Origin: Lepisosteus oculatus
Lineage: Eukaryota > Chordata > Actinopteri > Semionotiformes > Lepisosteidae
Length of the DNA: 64,000 nt
Reading direction: 5' to 3'
Assembly: GCF_040954835.1 (NCBI RefSeq)
Contig: NC_090712.1
Span: forward strand, 3,853,284 to 3,917,283
Shown here one piece after another: positions 14,701 through 24,599 of the stretch (its first letter is position 1; every line of letters begins with the position of its first letter). Under the pieces are notes generated by a model, which made no database searches, was not told where the DNA came from, and saw only the letters and a program-made list of their open reading frames with translations. A program made the translations under genes and the position numbers.

Positions 14701-17700
14701 TGCCGTTTGCTACTTACTGTGCATGGTGTGTCTGCAGGACGTGCAGCTTGATTGTGTTATTGTGATGAGTGAAAACTGGGTTTAACATGAAGTTCAGTTA
14801 CCCCTAAACTGCAATCCCCTCTCCATACAAATTTTCCACTCCACAGAATTTCCTGTTGTCCAGAATTTGGCTAAAAAGGTGTAACATCTTAACAAAAAGG
14901 AGGACATCGCAGATGAGGAACATGGAATAAGTAAGATACAGTACTTAGATGAAACAATTTGCTGTACTTCTCAAGTAGTTCACACGTAGTTTTCTTAATG
15001 GGAATAAATTCAGATTTCTCTGGGATTTGAGCCGCTGGTAGTTTCCAGGTTTACAACATACAGCATTATAACCCTCGCAGATGAGATGTGTGTGGGGTCT
15101 AGGCTGGAGTGTCACCTGGCTGCTCTCTCTCTGTTCCCCAGGTGTTAATATCGGGGGAGCAGGGTCTTACATCTATGACACCCCACCACCCACGCCGGTC
15201 AGCAAATCTGCGGACAGCCCCGTCGAATGTTCTCCCACCACCCCCTGGACCCCCACCCAGGTGGCTCGCCCGCAGCCCAAAGGTAGGGTTGACTAGGAGG
15301 AGTCTCCAACTGCAGCTTGGCTCCATTTTACTCGTCAGAAGAGCTTGAAATGAATACCAATCCCTCTGCAATTCGCAAATTGGATTATCATCAGATTGTT
15401 TGACTTTGTTTCAATTGCTAAGAGAACTTTTACTATTACGGGGACGTACCATATAGCATCATTTCATTAAAGCAGGACGTAATTAGCATGCCCTCATTTT
15501 GTAGAGCTGTGCACCAGATCCTGTTGGCTTCTGTGCTCTAGTGAGCATGTGCTATCTTTTCCAAAACCAACTACTGTAAATGCATTTGTTTGAATTTCAT
15601 TATGAATGGCATTATTCCTAACTGTTTCAATTTGGTCTCTGTGCAAGATCTGATTTTGTCCACAAACACAATCTATAAAATAATGTGCCATATGTTGTTC
15701 AGTAACAAATTAATTGGCCTAATTAAGTTGAGTTTTTAATATATTTAATAAGAGTAGGCTCTGTAATCTTTGCAAAGTAAGAAATCACAACTCATTTTCT
15801 TCACCAGCCAAGCTGATCAGTGTGGACAATCCTGTTATACAGTAGAAAACCTAGATTGTTTCTGTTTGTGGTCAAGACTATTTTCATCTTAAACCCTGCG
15901 TAGAATCATAAAAGTGCACATTGGGATTGTGTGAATTTGTTTAGCTGTTGTTGTTTTTTTTTGTTATGAAGGGGTGATATGGTTAATGAGAAAACATCAC
16001 TGTGAAACTGGGACCTCAGCAGCACGTAGCCTGAAGAAACCGGATTTCAATCAGATAATTTTCTTTTTGGTTCCAGAACATTCTTCAGAACTGCTCTGAA
16101 ATGAGCTAGTGGGCTTAAAATAGAAGTATTATTACAGTGTCAGGGGAGTCTCCACTAAACGTTTATAATGAGCCTCTGTGTACTTAAGGGAGGAATTTTA
16201 ATTGATCAGATTTAATCTTGTTTCCTAAAATCTTTGTTTTAATGGGTCTTTTCCTACTGGAGAGCAGACAAAATATCTCTGCACTTTAGATTTGGGATAT
16301 TCAAAACACAGACCATGGGCCTTGTTAGCTCCTTCTGTGAGGGAGTCGGGCTGCGTTGTTGGAATTTGAAATTGCTTCCTGCCATCTTGCTTGTAAAGTT
16401 CAAACCTTTTTTTCTTTAATGGGAACATTTGTTTTAAACATTTTTCTGATTTTTATGTAGGAACACAGCCTTCTGGAATTCTCCTTTTAATGAAAATGTT
16501 GGCTGCTATTTTAGAACTATCTCTCAAAAAATGAACGAAAAACAAGATTTTTCAGAGCTCTCAACAAAATCTTTGGTGAAATATAACCTCATGTGGTAGT
16601 TTTCCTTGTTCTGTCAGATTTGAGACATTCCTTCAGTCATACCACAAAATATCCTCAATTAAAAATACAAGACAAAGTGCTGTATAAGACATCGTCTTTC
16701 AGGGAACTACTGAAAGAGCTTGTAAAAACTGTTTTTTAAACTAGTCGTTTATAGATGGTAAGAGAAGTTAAAGATGTGACTGAGAAACCAAGCACCTGTC
16801 CGTGTTGCCTGGACATTGTGCACTAGTCCTTTCTAACTTTTGGTTAGTGCCAGAGAAAATAAAAATCAGCTATACTGTATATAAATCCTTTTCCTGCTGG
16901 TTGGAGGTAAAACGGACAGGCAAAAGTGTATTTTGTTAAGGAAAATGAAGGAGGATAATTACCTTTAAGTCTCGTTTATTGGTGAATGACATTCAAAAGA
17001 GATTTTGGATATCTAATTAGGAGATTAATCTTACCCCCACTAGCACATAGACATACACATCTCCCACCCACAATGGGGTCTGTAGTCTTCATTTACATAT
17101 TGCAGATAAAATTGGCTGTTCCAAGTCGGTGAAAATGCTGCAAACAGGTCTACACCTGAGTGGGAGTTGCGGAAAGCTTGTTGCTATGGTGACTTGGGTT
17201 CGCACAATGAGTTTTAGGACTGCAGGGCTCTGCTTCCGCCTTGAAACTCCTTTGCTCCCTAACTGCTGGGGAATTAAGTGGGCAGCTCTCGGGCTGTTCT
17301 GTTTAAACCAGGTAATGGTATTTCAAACCAGCCCTTTAAGCTAGCAGTGGTGATTGAGGGTTAACTGGCGAGATGAGAGAAAAGTTGACATACTTGGGAC
17401 ACCCTGTCCAGACCTAAAAAAACCCCACACATTTCTAAAACGGTGCGGCATGTCGAAACATCATTGATTTGAAAGTAAGTAATACACTATATTGTACAGT
17501 GTCATACATGGGGCTTAGATGTCATAGATGTAGATCTCTGGATCTTGGCCTCAAGAGTTTAAAGTGTGTTCACTGATCTGTCACCAGTTGGGCCAACTTA
17601 TGTGAAGACGTTCGCTGGAGAGACATCACTCTGCCCTGGGTGTGGGAAAGTGGTGTATTTTGGTAAGTGATCAAATTTCCCCCCTTTGTCTGGAAAAAAA

Positions 17701-20700
17701 TCAGGTCAGTTCAAATACTAGCATGGTGTAAAAGGCAGGAAAGCCAAGTCCATCATGAAACAATGTACAATTTACAAAAGAAACATGTGGAGTAGATTAA
17801 AGAGCGCGTACAGTAGTTAGCAGAGATTGGGATAACACTTTGAATGAGGTTCTATGGAACCAGCCTAAAACTGCATACAGGCTATTTTAAATAACGTGTC
17901 ATATACAATAGTCTTCATGAATATCCTAACCATAACACATTCTATGATTTTCCTAGTGACAAATGTTTTGTGCTCTGAATACATTTAATGTTTTGGAATA
18001 ATGGTTTCATAGAACCTCATTCAAAGTGTTACCCCACTCTCTGCTAATTAAGCACTCTTTAATTTACTCATAAACCAATGTGGATGTTGTTATAGTGCCA
18101 TAATGTAACTTCTGTAAGTATTGTGCTGGTTACATAAGACCACATTCTAATGAGACTGTTTAATGTCTAATGTAATGTGCTCAGTGACTTTTTTGACAGT
18201 CATGTTGAGGTGCATTCTTCTGAAGTATTTCTTAATTGTGGTCTGAAGTAGGAAGATTCCATGGCACAATATCAGATATTTTTCATTGTACATTTCACAT
18301 TTTCAGCCCTAAGGATCTTAGTAAGAAGTATGGCTAAACTCTGAAAGGAGAGATACTCCAATGTTTCAGTGCTGCCATTCGACCGGCAAGAACAGAAAAG
18401 TACTGACAAAATTTTCTGATCGGAAAGCTGAAAAGTGTAGCTCAAGACAAAATTGTTGAAAGGATTTGCTTTGAGTCTAGTAAAATAATTACGGGTTTCA
18501 GTATTGCTCAGGATGTACTCTACAATTAGGCCAGACTAGGCACAGTCATAGAGAATAGCATCTCTTTTCCTAAAGAACCTCAGCTCGGCGTGTGTCATTT
18601 CATTTATTTTGGCTTGCTTTTAAATTGAAGGGGAGCAGCTCTTTAAAAGCACAAAAAACTGGGAGGAACATCCATGCACTGACAGTGGAGAAATGTAATA
18701 TTTCTCTTGTAAAACCTGTCACAACCCGTCACATTTTCCTTGACATTTTTCTGTACTTGGTGGCATGTGGAAAGCTGAACAAGGCCCCTTTCTGGACTTG
18801 AGTTAGCGGTGGGACTGTTTTAGCCAGAGGATCGTGTTAAATGCTCCACGTGGCTTAAATGTGGAGGCTGGTCTCTGTGTGGCAGCAACTGGGAGCCTAT
18901 TTCCTTTTCAGCATAAAGCTGAATGTACAGATTGTGCACTTTTGTGCTTTTAAGGTCTCGGCATTTCAATAAAGGAAGCATGTCTATTTCAGGGTTGGTC
19001 CCAGGTTAAAAATAACTTGGGGAGGCTTCTCACGGCTTCATAGCATAGCCTTTTTCCTCAGAATGAATGGCTTATAGAAAAGGCAAAGTCGCAGCAGATG
19101 TATGTTCACAAATCTAGATCAATATTTTTCTTTTTCTTTAAGGAAAATATATTTTTCACCTTGAACTGAACTGTTATTCAAATAAAATCCTGGTAATTGA
19201 TGCCTGACATCAGCCTCTTGTCCATTTCAAAGATAGCATAGTATTCCTTGGTGGGATTATAGTGCAGAAAAAAAGTCCTTATGCAGAGTTTTAAAGAAAC
19301 TCTTGCTTTGCTGAGCTTGCTCTGTTTGGAATGATGAACGCCCACGCTGTGATCTTTCAGATGCCCAAGCTGCACTCTGTCGGCTGTGTGCATTGTCAGT
19401 GCTTTTTGCCTGTTGGATGTTTTCCACCACAAGTCACCAACGGTGGCACCCTTGCCCTCCCTGTACTACAGACTGAGGCCTGTCATGAAAACTACACCCA
19501 GGCTAAAGTCAGCCTCAACCTACAAGGATCTCAACAGCTAAAAACCAGCCTTGATACCTTTTTAATTTGCTGTCATTTAGAAAACCACCTTTCTTTATTT
19601 CCAGGTTAAATTCTCCAGTTTTTCAATTCAATTTCAGTTTTTGCTGCACTCCCTCAGCCATCAGTAGTAACCACGTGTTTGCGTGTTCTGCAACATACTT
19701 TTTAAGCCCCTTTGTTTGAAAAGGGCAGAGCTGGTGATGCAAATGCCCCAGAGGGTCAGAGATCTCAGGCCAGCGAAACCCCAAGTGCATGTGAGGAAGA
19801 CCGCTTCCTTGATTTTTTAGGGGGGGCTTCTGCAAGGTTAACAACATTAGAACATGAGGCTACAATCAAGAATCAGCCATTTGGCTCATCTGGTCATTTA
19901 GTAGCTGGTTGATTTGAGGACATGAGGTCACCCCATGGTCTTCGTGTGAACTGAGTTTTTGCACAATCAAACATAGTTTCTGTCTTGGTGTTTACAATAA
20001 AGCGCAGGAGAAAAGTTCAGAGCTGATGCAGTTTTAGTAGATGTTATAAAACAAGGAATGTCATAGACCTGGCTCTTTTCTGCACACCTTCTGATCCAGG
20101 GTTCAGTGACTTCATTGTTTTGCTTTGCTTCGGCCTTCTCTGCAGCTGAGAAGGTGATGTCCCTAGGCAGGAACTGGCATCGGCCCTGTCTGCGCTGCCA
20201 GAGGTGTAAGAAGACGCTGACCTCTGGTGGCCATGCTGAGGTATAATCCCTTTATTGCACTGGAAGAAGGCAGATTTGCAAATGGGTCTCCCCTGTTCTT
20301 CATGTGCTGTGGGCCACTGGCTAGTCAAGATTCTGTCCTGATAACACCCTAGGAAAGATTTTATTGACCTTTTGATTGCAAACTTGATCGTTTAATAATG
20401 CCATACATATGCACATATTTAAGAATTCAGTAGGTGCACTGTTTTGCAAAGGAATATAAGAATTTCACTTACAAGACTGAGGACTTAATGCATGGTGGCA
20501 GTGTAAAGGTATTCCATAATTTGATTTGGTATAAAGGAGCATCTGAAGTGGATTGTTTGCCTGGGATAGCATTGAATTACTTGACATCACTTCATGGAAT
20601 CTTTAGTCTTCCTCTGGCAAGACTTTTCAACACAAAACAGTAGGCTGCCCTCTGGTGGCTTACTAATAAATTACACTTTGAAAACGAGAGCCCTGATGTC

Positions 20701-21815
20701 TTTTTCTGGGTAAGAGCAGCTTTCTGCTACAGACTACACTAATGGGGTACATAGATTCTACTTGTTCAACTGAAACAACTGGGGCAGATACCTTTTTAGA
20801 CGCAAAATTTCACTTTTAAAGTAGAAATGCTACATGTACATAATGTACATAATTTGGTAGCATTTCCAAATTAATTTTAAGATGCAGGTGATCAACATTA
20901 CGAGTCAATGTCTGTACAGCTCACAATGAAAGTTGCAACAAAATGCTGAGGACTGATCTTTCTTCAGGCTTAAATAATAGGAATAACAGAAATCAATGTC
21001 CTCACTGTATGTATGCAAAGAAATGTGATATCGCAGTATGTGCTTATGTTGTATTTTCTTCTTACAGCATGAAGGGAAACCATACTGCCATGTTCCTTGC
21101 TATGGATACCTGTTTGGACCAAAGGGTCAGTTGAACTGTAACTTGATGGACTTCACTGAGCCTTGTAAACCCAGCTGCCCCTGCAGCTTGTGCAGGATTT
21201 CTTTTTGAATCTCTTCTTTTGTGTCTTTGACAGTGTGCACGCATCGATGCTCCTCAGTAAAAGTTCAGTACAGTAACACATTTAGAATGACCACTATTTA
21301 TAAAGAGAAGAAAAACCTCTCTATTCCAGTACTCAAGCTTTGTTTCCCTTTAATTTTCTTCATTTTGCCAAAAGTGTGTGCCAAGTTCATTTACCAGTCC
21401 AAAACATATACTATAGATGGAAATGGGCTATCCTGAATGGATCACATGGCTGGGTACTATTCCATTTCCTGTAGCATGTAAGAAATATCAGACATCCATG
21501 GAGGGAACATTAATCTTCCAGGCTAGTGCTGATAACCTCTGAATACCCTGATGCCTTTGATCAATTCAGAGGTTAAGTATTCTACTTCTGGCTACAATAT
21601 TGGTGTCTGCAGTGCGGGGTCTGAAACTTCCTCCTAATCACTGCTCTGTGCTCCTAAACAGGCTGTTTGCAATAAAAAATGAATGTACAGTAGACTGAAA
21701 GAGGAAATTACATCGCCTGCCTTATCTTTCTGCTCTAGGAGTGAACATCGGTGAAGTTGGGTGCTACATTTATGACAAAGATAGCGAGCAGTCAGAAATA
21801 TCCAGCCAGTCTTAA
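2720..21815 (+). CDS. crip3: CRIP3 (cysteine-rich protein 3, thymus LIM protein), exons 2-8; exon 1 upstream of window
   Basis: Seven coding exons join in frame: 2720-2814, 11557-11614, 15142-15282, 17588-17662, 20146-20240, 21068-21125, 21739-21815 (TAA). They give 198 complete codons plus the rest of an Ala codon begun in exon 1. All borders are AG/GT. Phases repeat in the two halves (1,0,1 then 1,0,1), as expected of the duplicated-LIM CRIP genes. LIM1 (exons 2-3) carries [12 protein letters not shown], CxxCxxC and [12 protein letters not shown], then GPKG. Exon 4 encodes [12 protein letters not shown] and a Pro/Ser/Thr-rich linker. LIM2 (exons 5-7) carries [25 protein letters not shown] and [13 protein letters not shown], and exon 8 ends with [12 protein letters not shown] plus a Ser-rich tail. 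[12 protein letters not shown] and [13 protein letters not shown] fit CRIP3 better than CRIP2. CRIP3 is a small two-LIM zinc protein thought to act as a protein adaptor; mouse TLP is thymus-expressed. No start-codon exon with the first CxxC was found in 1-2719, so the gene is 5'-partial here. It is tail to tail with slc22a7, the same arrangement as in mammals. Confidence 0.93.
8480..8750 (-). repeat. tRNA-derived SINE-like copy
   Basis: On the minus strand, a B-box-like GGGGTTCAATTCCCC lies at about 8683-8700. Further along are stretches resembling the common fish SINE head (gctactgcc..cacagctccagg). The ends are not defined; it may be two nested fragments. Confidence 0.4.
8990..10080. other. 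CpG-rich block inside CRIP3 intron 2
   Basis: CpG dinucleotides are frequent here, notably at 9,780-9,990, where I count around fifteen in about 200 bases. The flanking intron is AT-rich and poor in CpG. A second acceptor-like site (tgctttag at about 9780) precedes a short frame containing CEFCG. The block could be an internal promoter or CpG island, an exon with 3' UTR of an unrecognised transcript, or a recent insertion that keeps its CpGs. Confidence 0.4.
9074..9198 (+). other. Orphan exon-like frame ending in CLFL (possible CaaX box)
   Basis: A pyrimidine-rich stretch ending tctattccag directly precedes an open frame. Read in phase 1 it gives 40 codons (starting [10 protein letters not shown]) and a TGA. 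The peptide is Lys/Pro/Gln-rich, hydrophilic and ends GESCLFL. Cys-Leu-Phe-Leu at a C terminus fits a CaaX box with Leu last, the class usually geranylgeranylated. No upstream exon of the required phase is visible between 2815 and 9073; CRIP3 exon 1 should end in phase 1 and could in principle join it. The family is not recognised. It could be an alternative terminal exon, the end of a nested gene, a retrocopy fragment, or chance. Confidence 0.3.
12439..12454. repeat. Poly-C tract
   Basis: Sixteen consecutive C residues lie in CRIP3 intron 3. The exact length may be unreliable in any assembly. Confidence 0.9.
13590..13830 (+). repeat. Possible interspersed repeat
   Basis: The string around 'cccaaaattctggactccatatactgcatgaggtcttgcc' resembles a repeat I have seen in fish and amphibian sequence. 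The 131-codon frame at 13,548-13,943 runs through it and has no family features. Recognition is from memory only. Confidence 0.3.
15142..15282 (+). CDS. crip3: CRIP3 exon 4: end of LIM1 module and proline-rich linker
   Basis: The acceptor is tccccag and the donor gtaggg; the exon is phase 1 at both ends. It encodes [12 protein letters not shown], then a linker with several Ser/Thr-Pro pairs ([15 protein letters not shown]). The linker is the least conserved part among CRIP2/CRIP3 proteins. This segment is more GC-rich than its flanks. Confidence 0.9.
15283..21738 (+). other. CRIP3 introns 4-7
   Basis: Outside exons 5, 6 and 7 and the inverted-repeat element I see no other gene. Intron 7 has donor gtcagt, which departs from the usual purine at +3 but keeps +5/+6. 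The acceptors ahead of exons 6-8 are well formed. Confidence 0.6.
17790..18069. mobile_element. MITE-like element with long terminal inverted repeats
   Basis: The left arm (about 17,790-17,856) and the reverse complement of the right arm (about 18,000-18,069) match over roughly 65 bases with few mismatches. Both contain the core TAACACTTTGAATGAGGTTC. About 145 bases separate them. There is no coding capacity. This is the structure of a non-autonomous DNA transposon inside CRIP3 intron 5. The family is unidentified and no target duplication was established. Confidence 0.75.
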
Positions 21816-22345
21816 AAGGGAATGCGCAAGGTAGGTATTTTAAATGGTAATGCTTTCAAATTATTAAAGTTTAGTCAAGACTATACAGTACTTTGTTTTT
21901 ACACTTTTTATGTTTAGCAATTTTCAGAATTTTGAAATGTGCTTTTGTTTTAATGTGACTTTTTTCACATGGAGGAGGCTCTTGTTTTATAACTTAATAT
22001 AAATGTTTTATTTTAGATTCACTGGAAGGAACAAAACAAATGAACAGCTGCCGATCTTGACATTTTTGAGCTCTTAGTTTTGGACTTACTGCTCCTTTTT
22101 ATAAAACTAATATAATTCTAAGTGTATTAAATATGAAATGGTAGCCTTGAAAGTTGCTTTGTAATTAGCATATGTCATTCCATTAAATGTGTATTAAAGA
22201 ACAATGCCTTGCAATACATTATGCTCTGTATACTGCCCAATCTCTGCATTTAATATCTCGGTTGAAAAAGTGCTCTGTATTCAGATTTAATTTTCATTTT
22301 CGATGTAAGCTAAAACTTAGCAATAAAATGTATTTAAATAAAATT
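21816..22345 (+). other. crip3: CRIP3 3' UTR with proximal polyadenylation signals
   Basis: AT-rich sequence follows the TAA at 21813-21815. AATAAA hexamers lie at 22322-22327 and 22337-22342. A donor-like gtaggt at 21831 and an acceptor-like tattttag ending at about 22016 could mark a small 3'-UTR intron; this is an inference. Confidence 0.6.
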
Positions 22346-23490
22346 GGTAAGAATTCAGCCTGATCTCCTATACTTCTGTTTTTTTCCCCCCACTTCCCTG
22401 TGTCCGATCCAAATTAAGTTCTATTTTGAAATGTGTGAATTTACTATTTTACTGCAATATTGCATTTCAGAAAGAGCCTAAATAGATGGGCTCTCTCCCC
22501 TTCAGATGTGTGGGAATAAAAAATTCTCCCATTGCAGCCAGGTCCTTATTTAACCTTTTGATGCAGTATAATAACTTCAGCAATTTCGTCAGTCTCTCTA
22601 GTGACCACTTATTTCTGCTGCTGTGAGCGCAAGGGAAACAGAGCACTTTTGCAATGATTGTACTTAAAGAAACTCTCAAAATGTATTTCAATTTGTAGGA
22701 TTTTTAGTGGATAACAAATGCAATCCTCAGATGTTAAAATCACTAAGTGTCTTTCAATCCTGTTGATTTGACGTTGGATTGTTAGATTATAGAGAAATAT
22801 CGTGTGCATTTGGTTACTGTGTGCATAGGCTTTGACAACATTTCTGTATGGAAAGTGTTTTCCAGTTGATCTGAACTGTACTGTATTTTACATTTGAAAA
22901 CCTGGTGGCTTCTTGGTCAGGCAGCAATGAATCATTCATCATAAGACTCAACACAAATACATTCGTGATTTTTTAAAAGTAGTAACTTTTCATTTCAGCA
23001 TTTTGTAAAAATGTTGCTTATCTTTGTTGGCTAAGACTTTCGGTAATGTATTATTATTTTTGACTTGCCAAAAAAGGTCAATGCTTTATTTAAGGATTGT
23101 ATAATGAAGCTACTGTGCATTTGTCTTGTGTTGAGTGTGCACTAAGCTCTTAAGCTCATCTGAAAGATGTTAAAATTATTAAAATGCACTGCTGTTATGC
23201 TGTATCTTTCAAAATGAAGTGCAAGGAATAAATGACAAATTAAAATAGTAGTACAATGGTTTTAATTGAATGACAGAATGTAACATTACAAAGGTCATTT
23301 GTAGAACTGTAACATGAGCTGATATGCATTCAAGCCATTAATACAAATGTCTGTAGTTTGAGCCTTGCAGTAAGAGAACTCGATATATGAATATTTAAAC
23401 AAAATGCATAGTAACTGTAGTTACTCATAACTGTAGTTGATTCATATTTATTACAGTCTTGAATAAAAATTTTTGACACTGTTGGAGTGT
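22346..23490 (+). other. Possible extended CRIP3 3' UTR
   Basis: No gene is seen. Further AATAAA hexamers at 23227-23232 and 23462-23467 are present; the last is followed by a GT-rich stretch (gttggagtgtttttattgtg). A long alternative 3' UTR ending near 23,480 is plausible. It would stop about 110 bases short of the signal proposed for slc22a7 on the other strand. Confidence 0.4.
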
Positions 23491-23592
23491 TTTTATTGTG
23501 GGAGTTATGAGAAATAAGCTTTCATGGTTGTATTGATACATGGAGACTTCAAGAATTTCATTGAGCCTTACAATGAATTGAAAATGCACATG

Positions 23593-23604
23593 ATTTATTT
23601 TATT
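23593..23604 (-). terminator. Candidate polyadenylation signal of slc22a7 copy 1
   Basis: The plus strand reads tttattttattt, giving overlapping AATAAA hexamers on the minus strand about 0.9 kb past the stop codon at 24,515. Confidence 0.4.
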
Positions 23605-24164
23605 TAGAAGGTCTCTGTATGCGTCTCCTATTAATTTTTCAGTTTGATGGAAGCAGTCTGTCCAGGTGGAGGTTGCAGCATGTTAATAAGAGGTGCAGGG
23701 CTCAGGGAGAGACTGATCACATGGCTACTGTCCTCCTGGACAAGACCACAGTGGGAAACGCAAGCCAGAGTTCTGGAGCCGTGAGGTTCCAGGAGACCAG
23801 TTGCTCTACCATGCCTGAAACTACCATGTTGCTGGGTAAAAGATTTCTGAATTTAATTTCTTTTTAGTAAATTTGCATTTTAGGGGAATAAAATGCTTTT
23901 ACCATTCAGCCTAGTTCTGGGCACACCTGGTAGATTGGCAAGATTCAGAGGTTCTTGAACATCGTTTTTGGTCCAAAGATCCCAAGATCTCATTCAGTCA
24001 TTTCAGGAGTTGGATGTTAGCTTTGCGAAGGTAACTGGACATATGTCTTAAGCAATTCTTTCTACATCTTGCTTTAGAAGCTTCTCCAATCTATTTGCTG
24101 CACTTAAATGGTGCCACCTTCAAGGAAGGTATTTTTTTAATGAAAAATGTAATAAATCGCTCTT

Positions 24165-24508
24165 GGGGGTGGGGCATGGTGGTGTAGGGGTTAGTATTGC
24201 TCACTCACAGAGCTGGGGTTCTGGGTTCAATTCTGGACCTGGGGTGCTGTCTGCATGGAGTTTTTATGTTCTCCCCGTTTCCCTCAGATTTCCTCTGCAC
24301 ACTCTGGTTTTGTACGGGTAAGTTAATTGGCTTCTGGAAAGATTTGGCTCTGGCACAAGAGAGTGTGCGTTTGTATCTGTGTGTCTGCCCTGCAATCTAC
24401 TAGTGTCCAGACCAGGGTATATCCTGCCTTATGTCCATTGCTTGATGGGATAAACTCCATCTCCCTCAGCAGCCCTTGGATAAAGCAGTTACAAGATGGA
24501 TGCATGGA
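24165..24508 (+). mobile_element. tRNA-derived SINE in the slc22a7 copy 1 3' UTR
   Basis: The A-box-like ggtgtaggggttag, cacagagctgggg, the B-box-like ggttctgggttcaattc, then gtctgcatggagtttttatgttctcccc follow in order. The tail is of the type ggataaagcagttacaagatggatgcatgg. This order is typical of a widespread fish SINE. The 3' end abuts the stop codon region of the transporter on the opposite strand within about 7 bases. Confidence 0.85.
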
Positions 24509-24514
24509 TCATTT

Positions 24515-24599
24515 TTAAGCTTCGTCTTCATTGGTATTTCCACAGGCAGACCTCAGTGGAATGTTGCCTTTTTCTTGGGCTGATATACCAATGACAGTC
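24515..24599 (-). CDS. slc22a7: slc22a7 copy 1, last coding exon (exon 10)
   Basis: The acceptor is ttgtgttacag. The exon completes the Arg codon left by exon 9 and adds 27 codons (starting TVIGISAQEK, ending NTNEDEA) before TAA. It was found by phase and acceptor, not by similarity. Without it, exon 9 would read only three residues into its intron before a stop. The cytoplasmic C-terminal tail is poorly conserved in this family, so its sequence neither confirms nor denies the call. Confidence 0.75.

Larger units (their letters stand above)
11615..15141 (+). other. CRIP3 intron 3
   Basis: This lies between the GPKG exon and the linker exon. It holds the poly-C tract and a stretch at about 13,590-13,830 that looks like an interspersed repeat. 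No further exon is seen. Confidence 0.6.
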
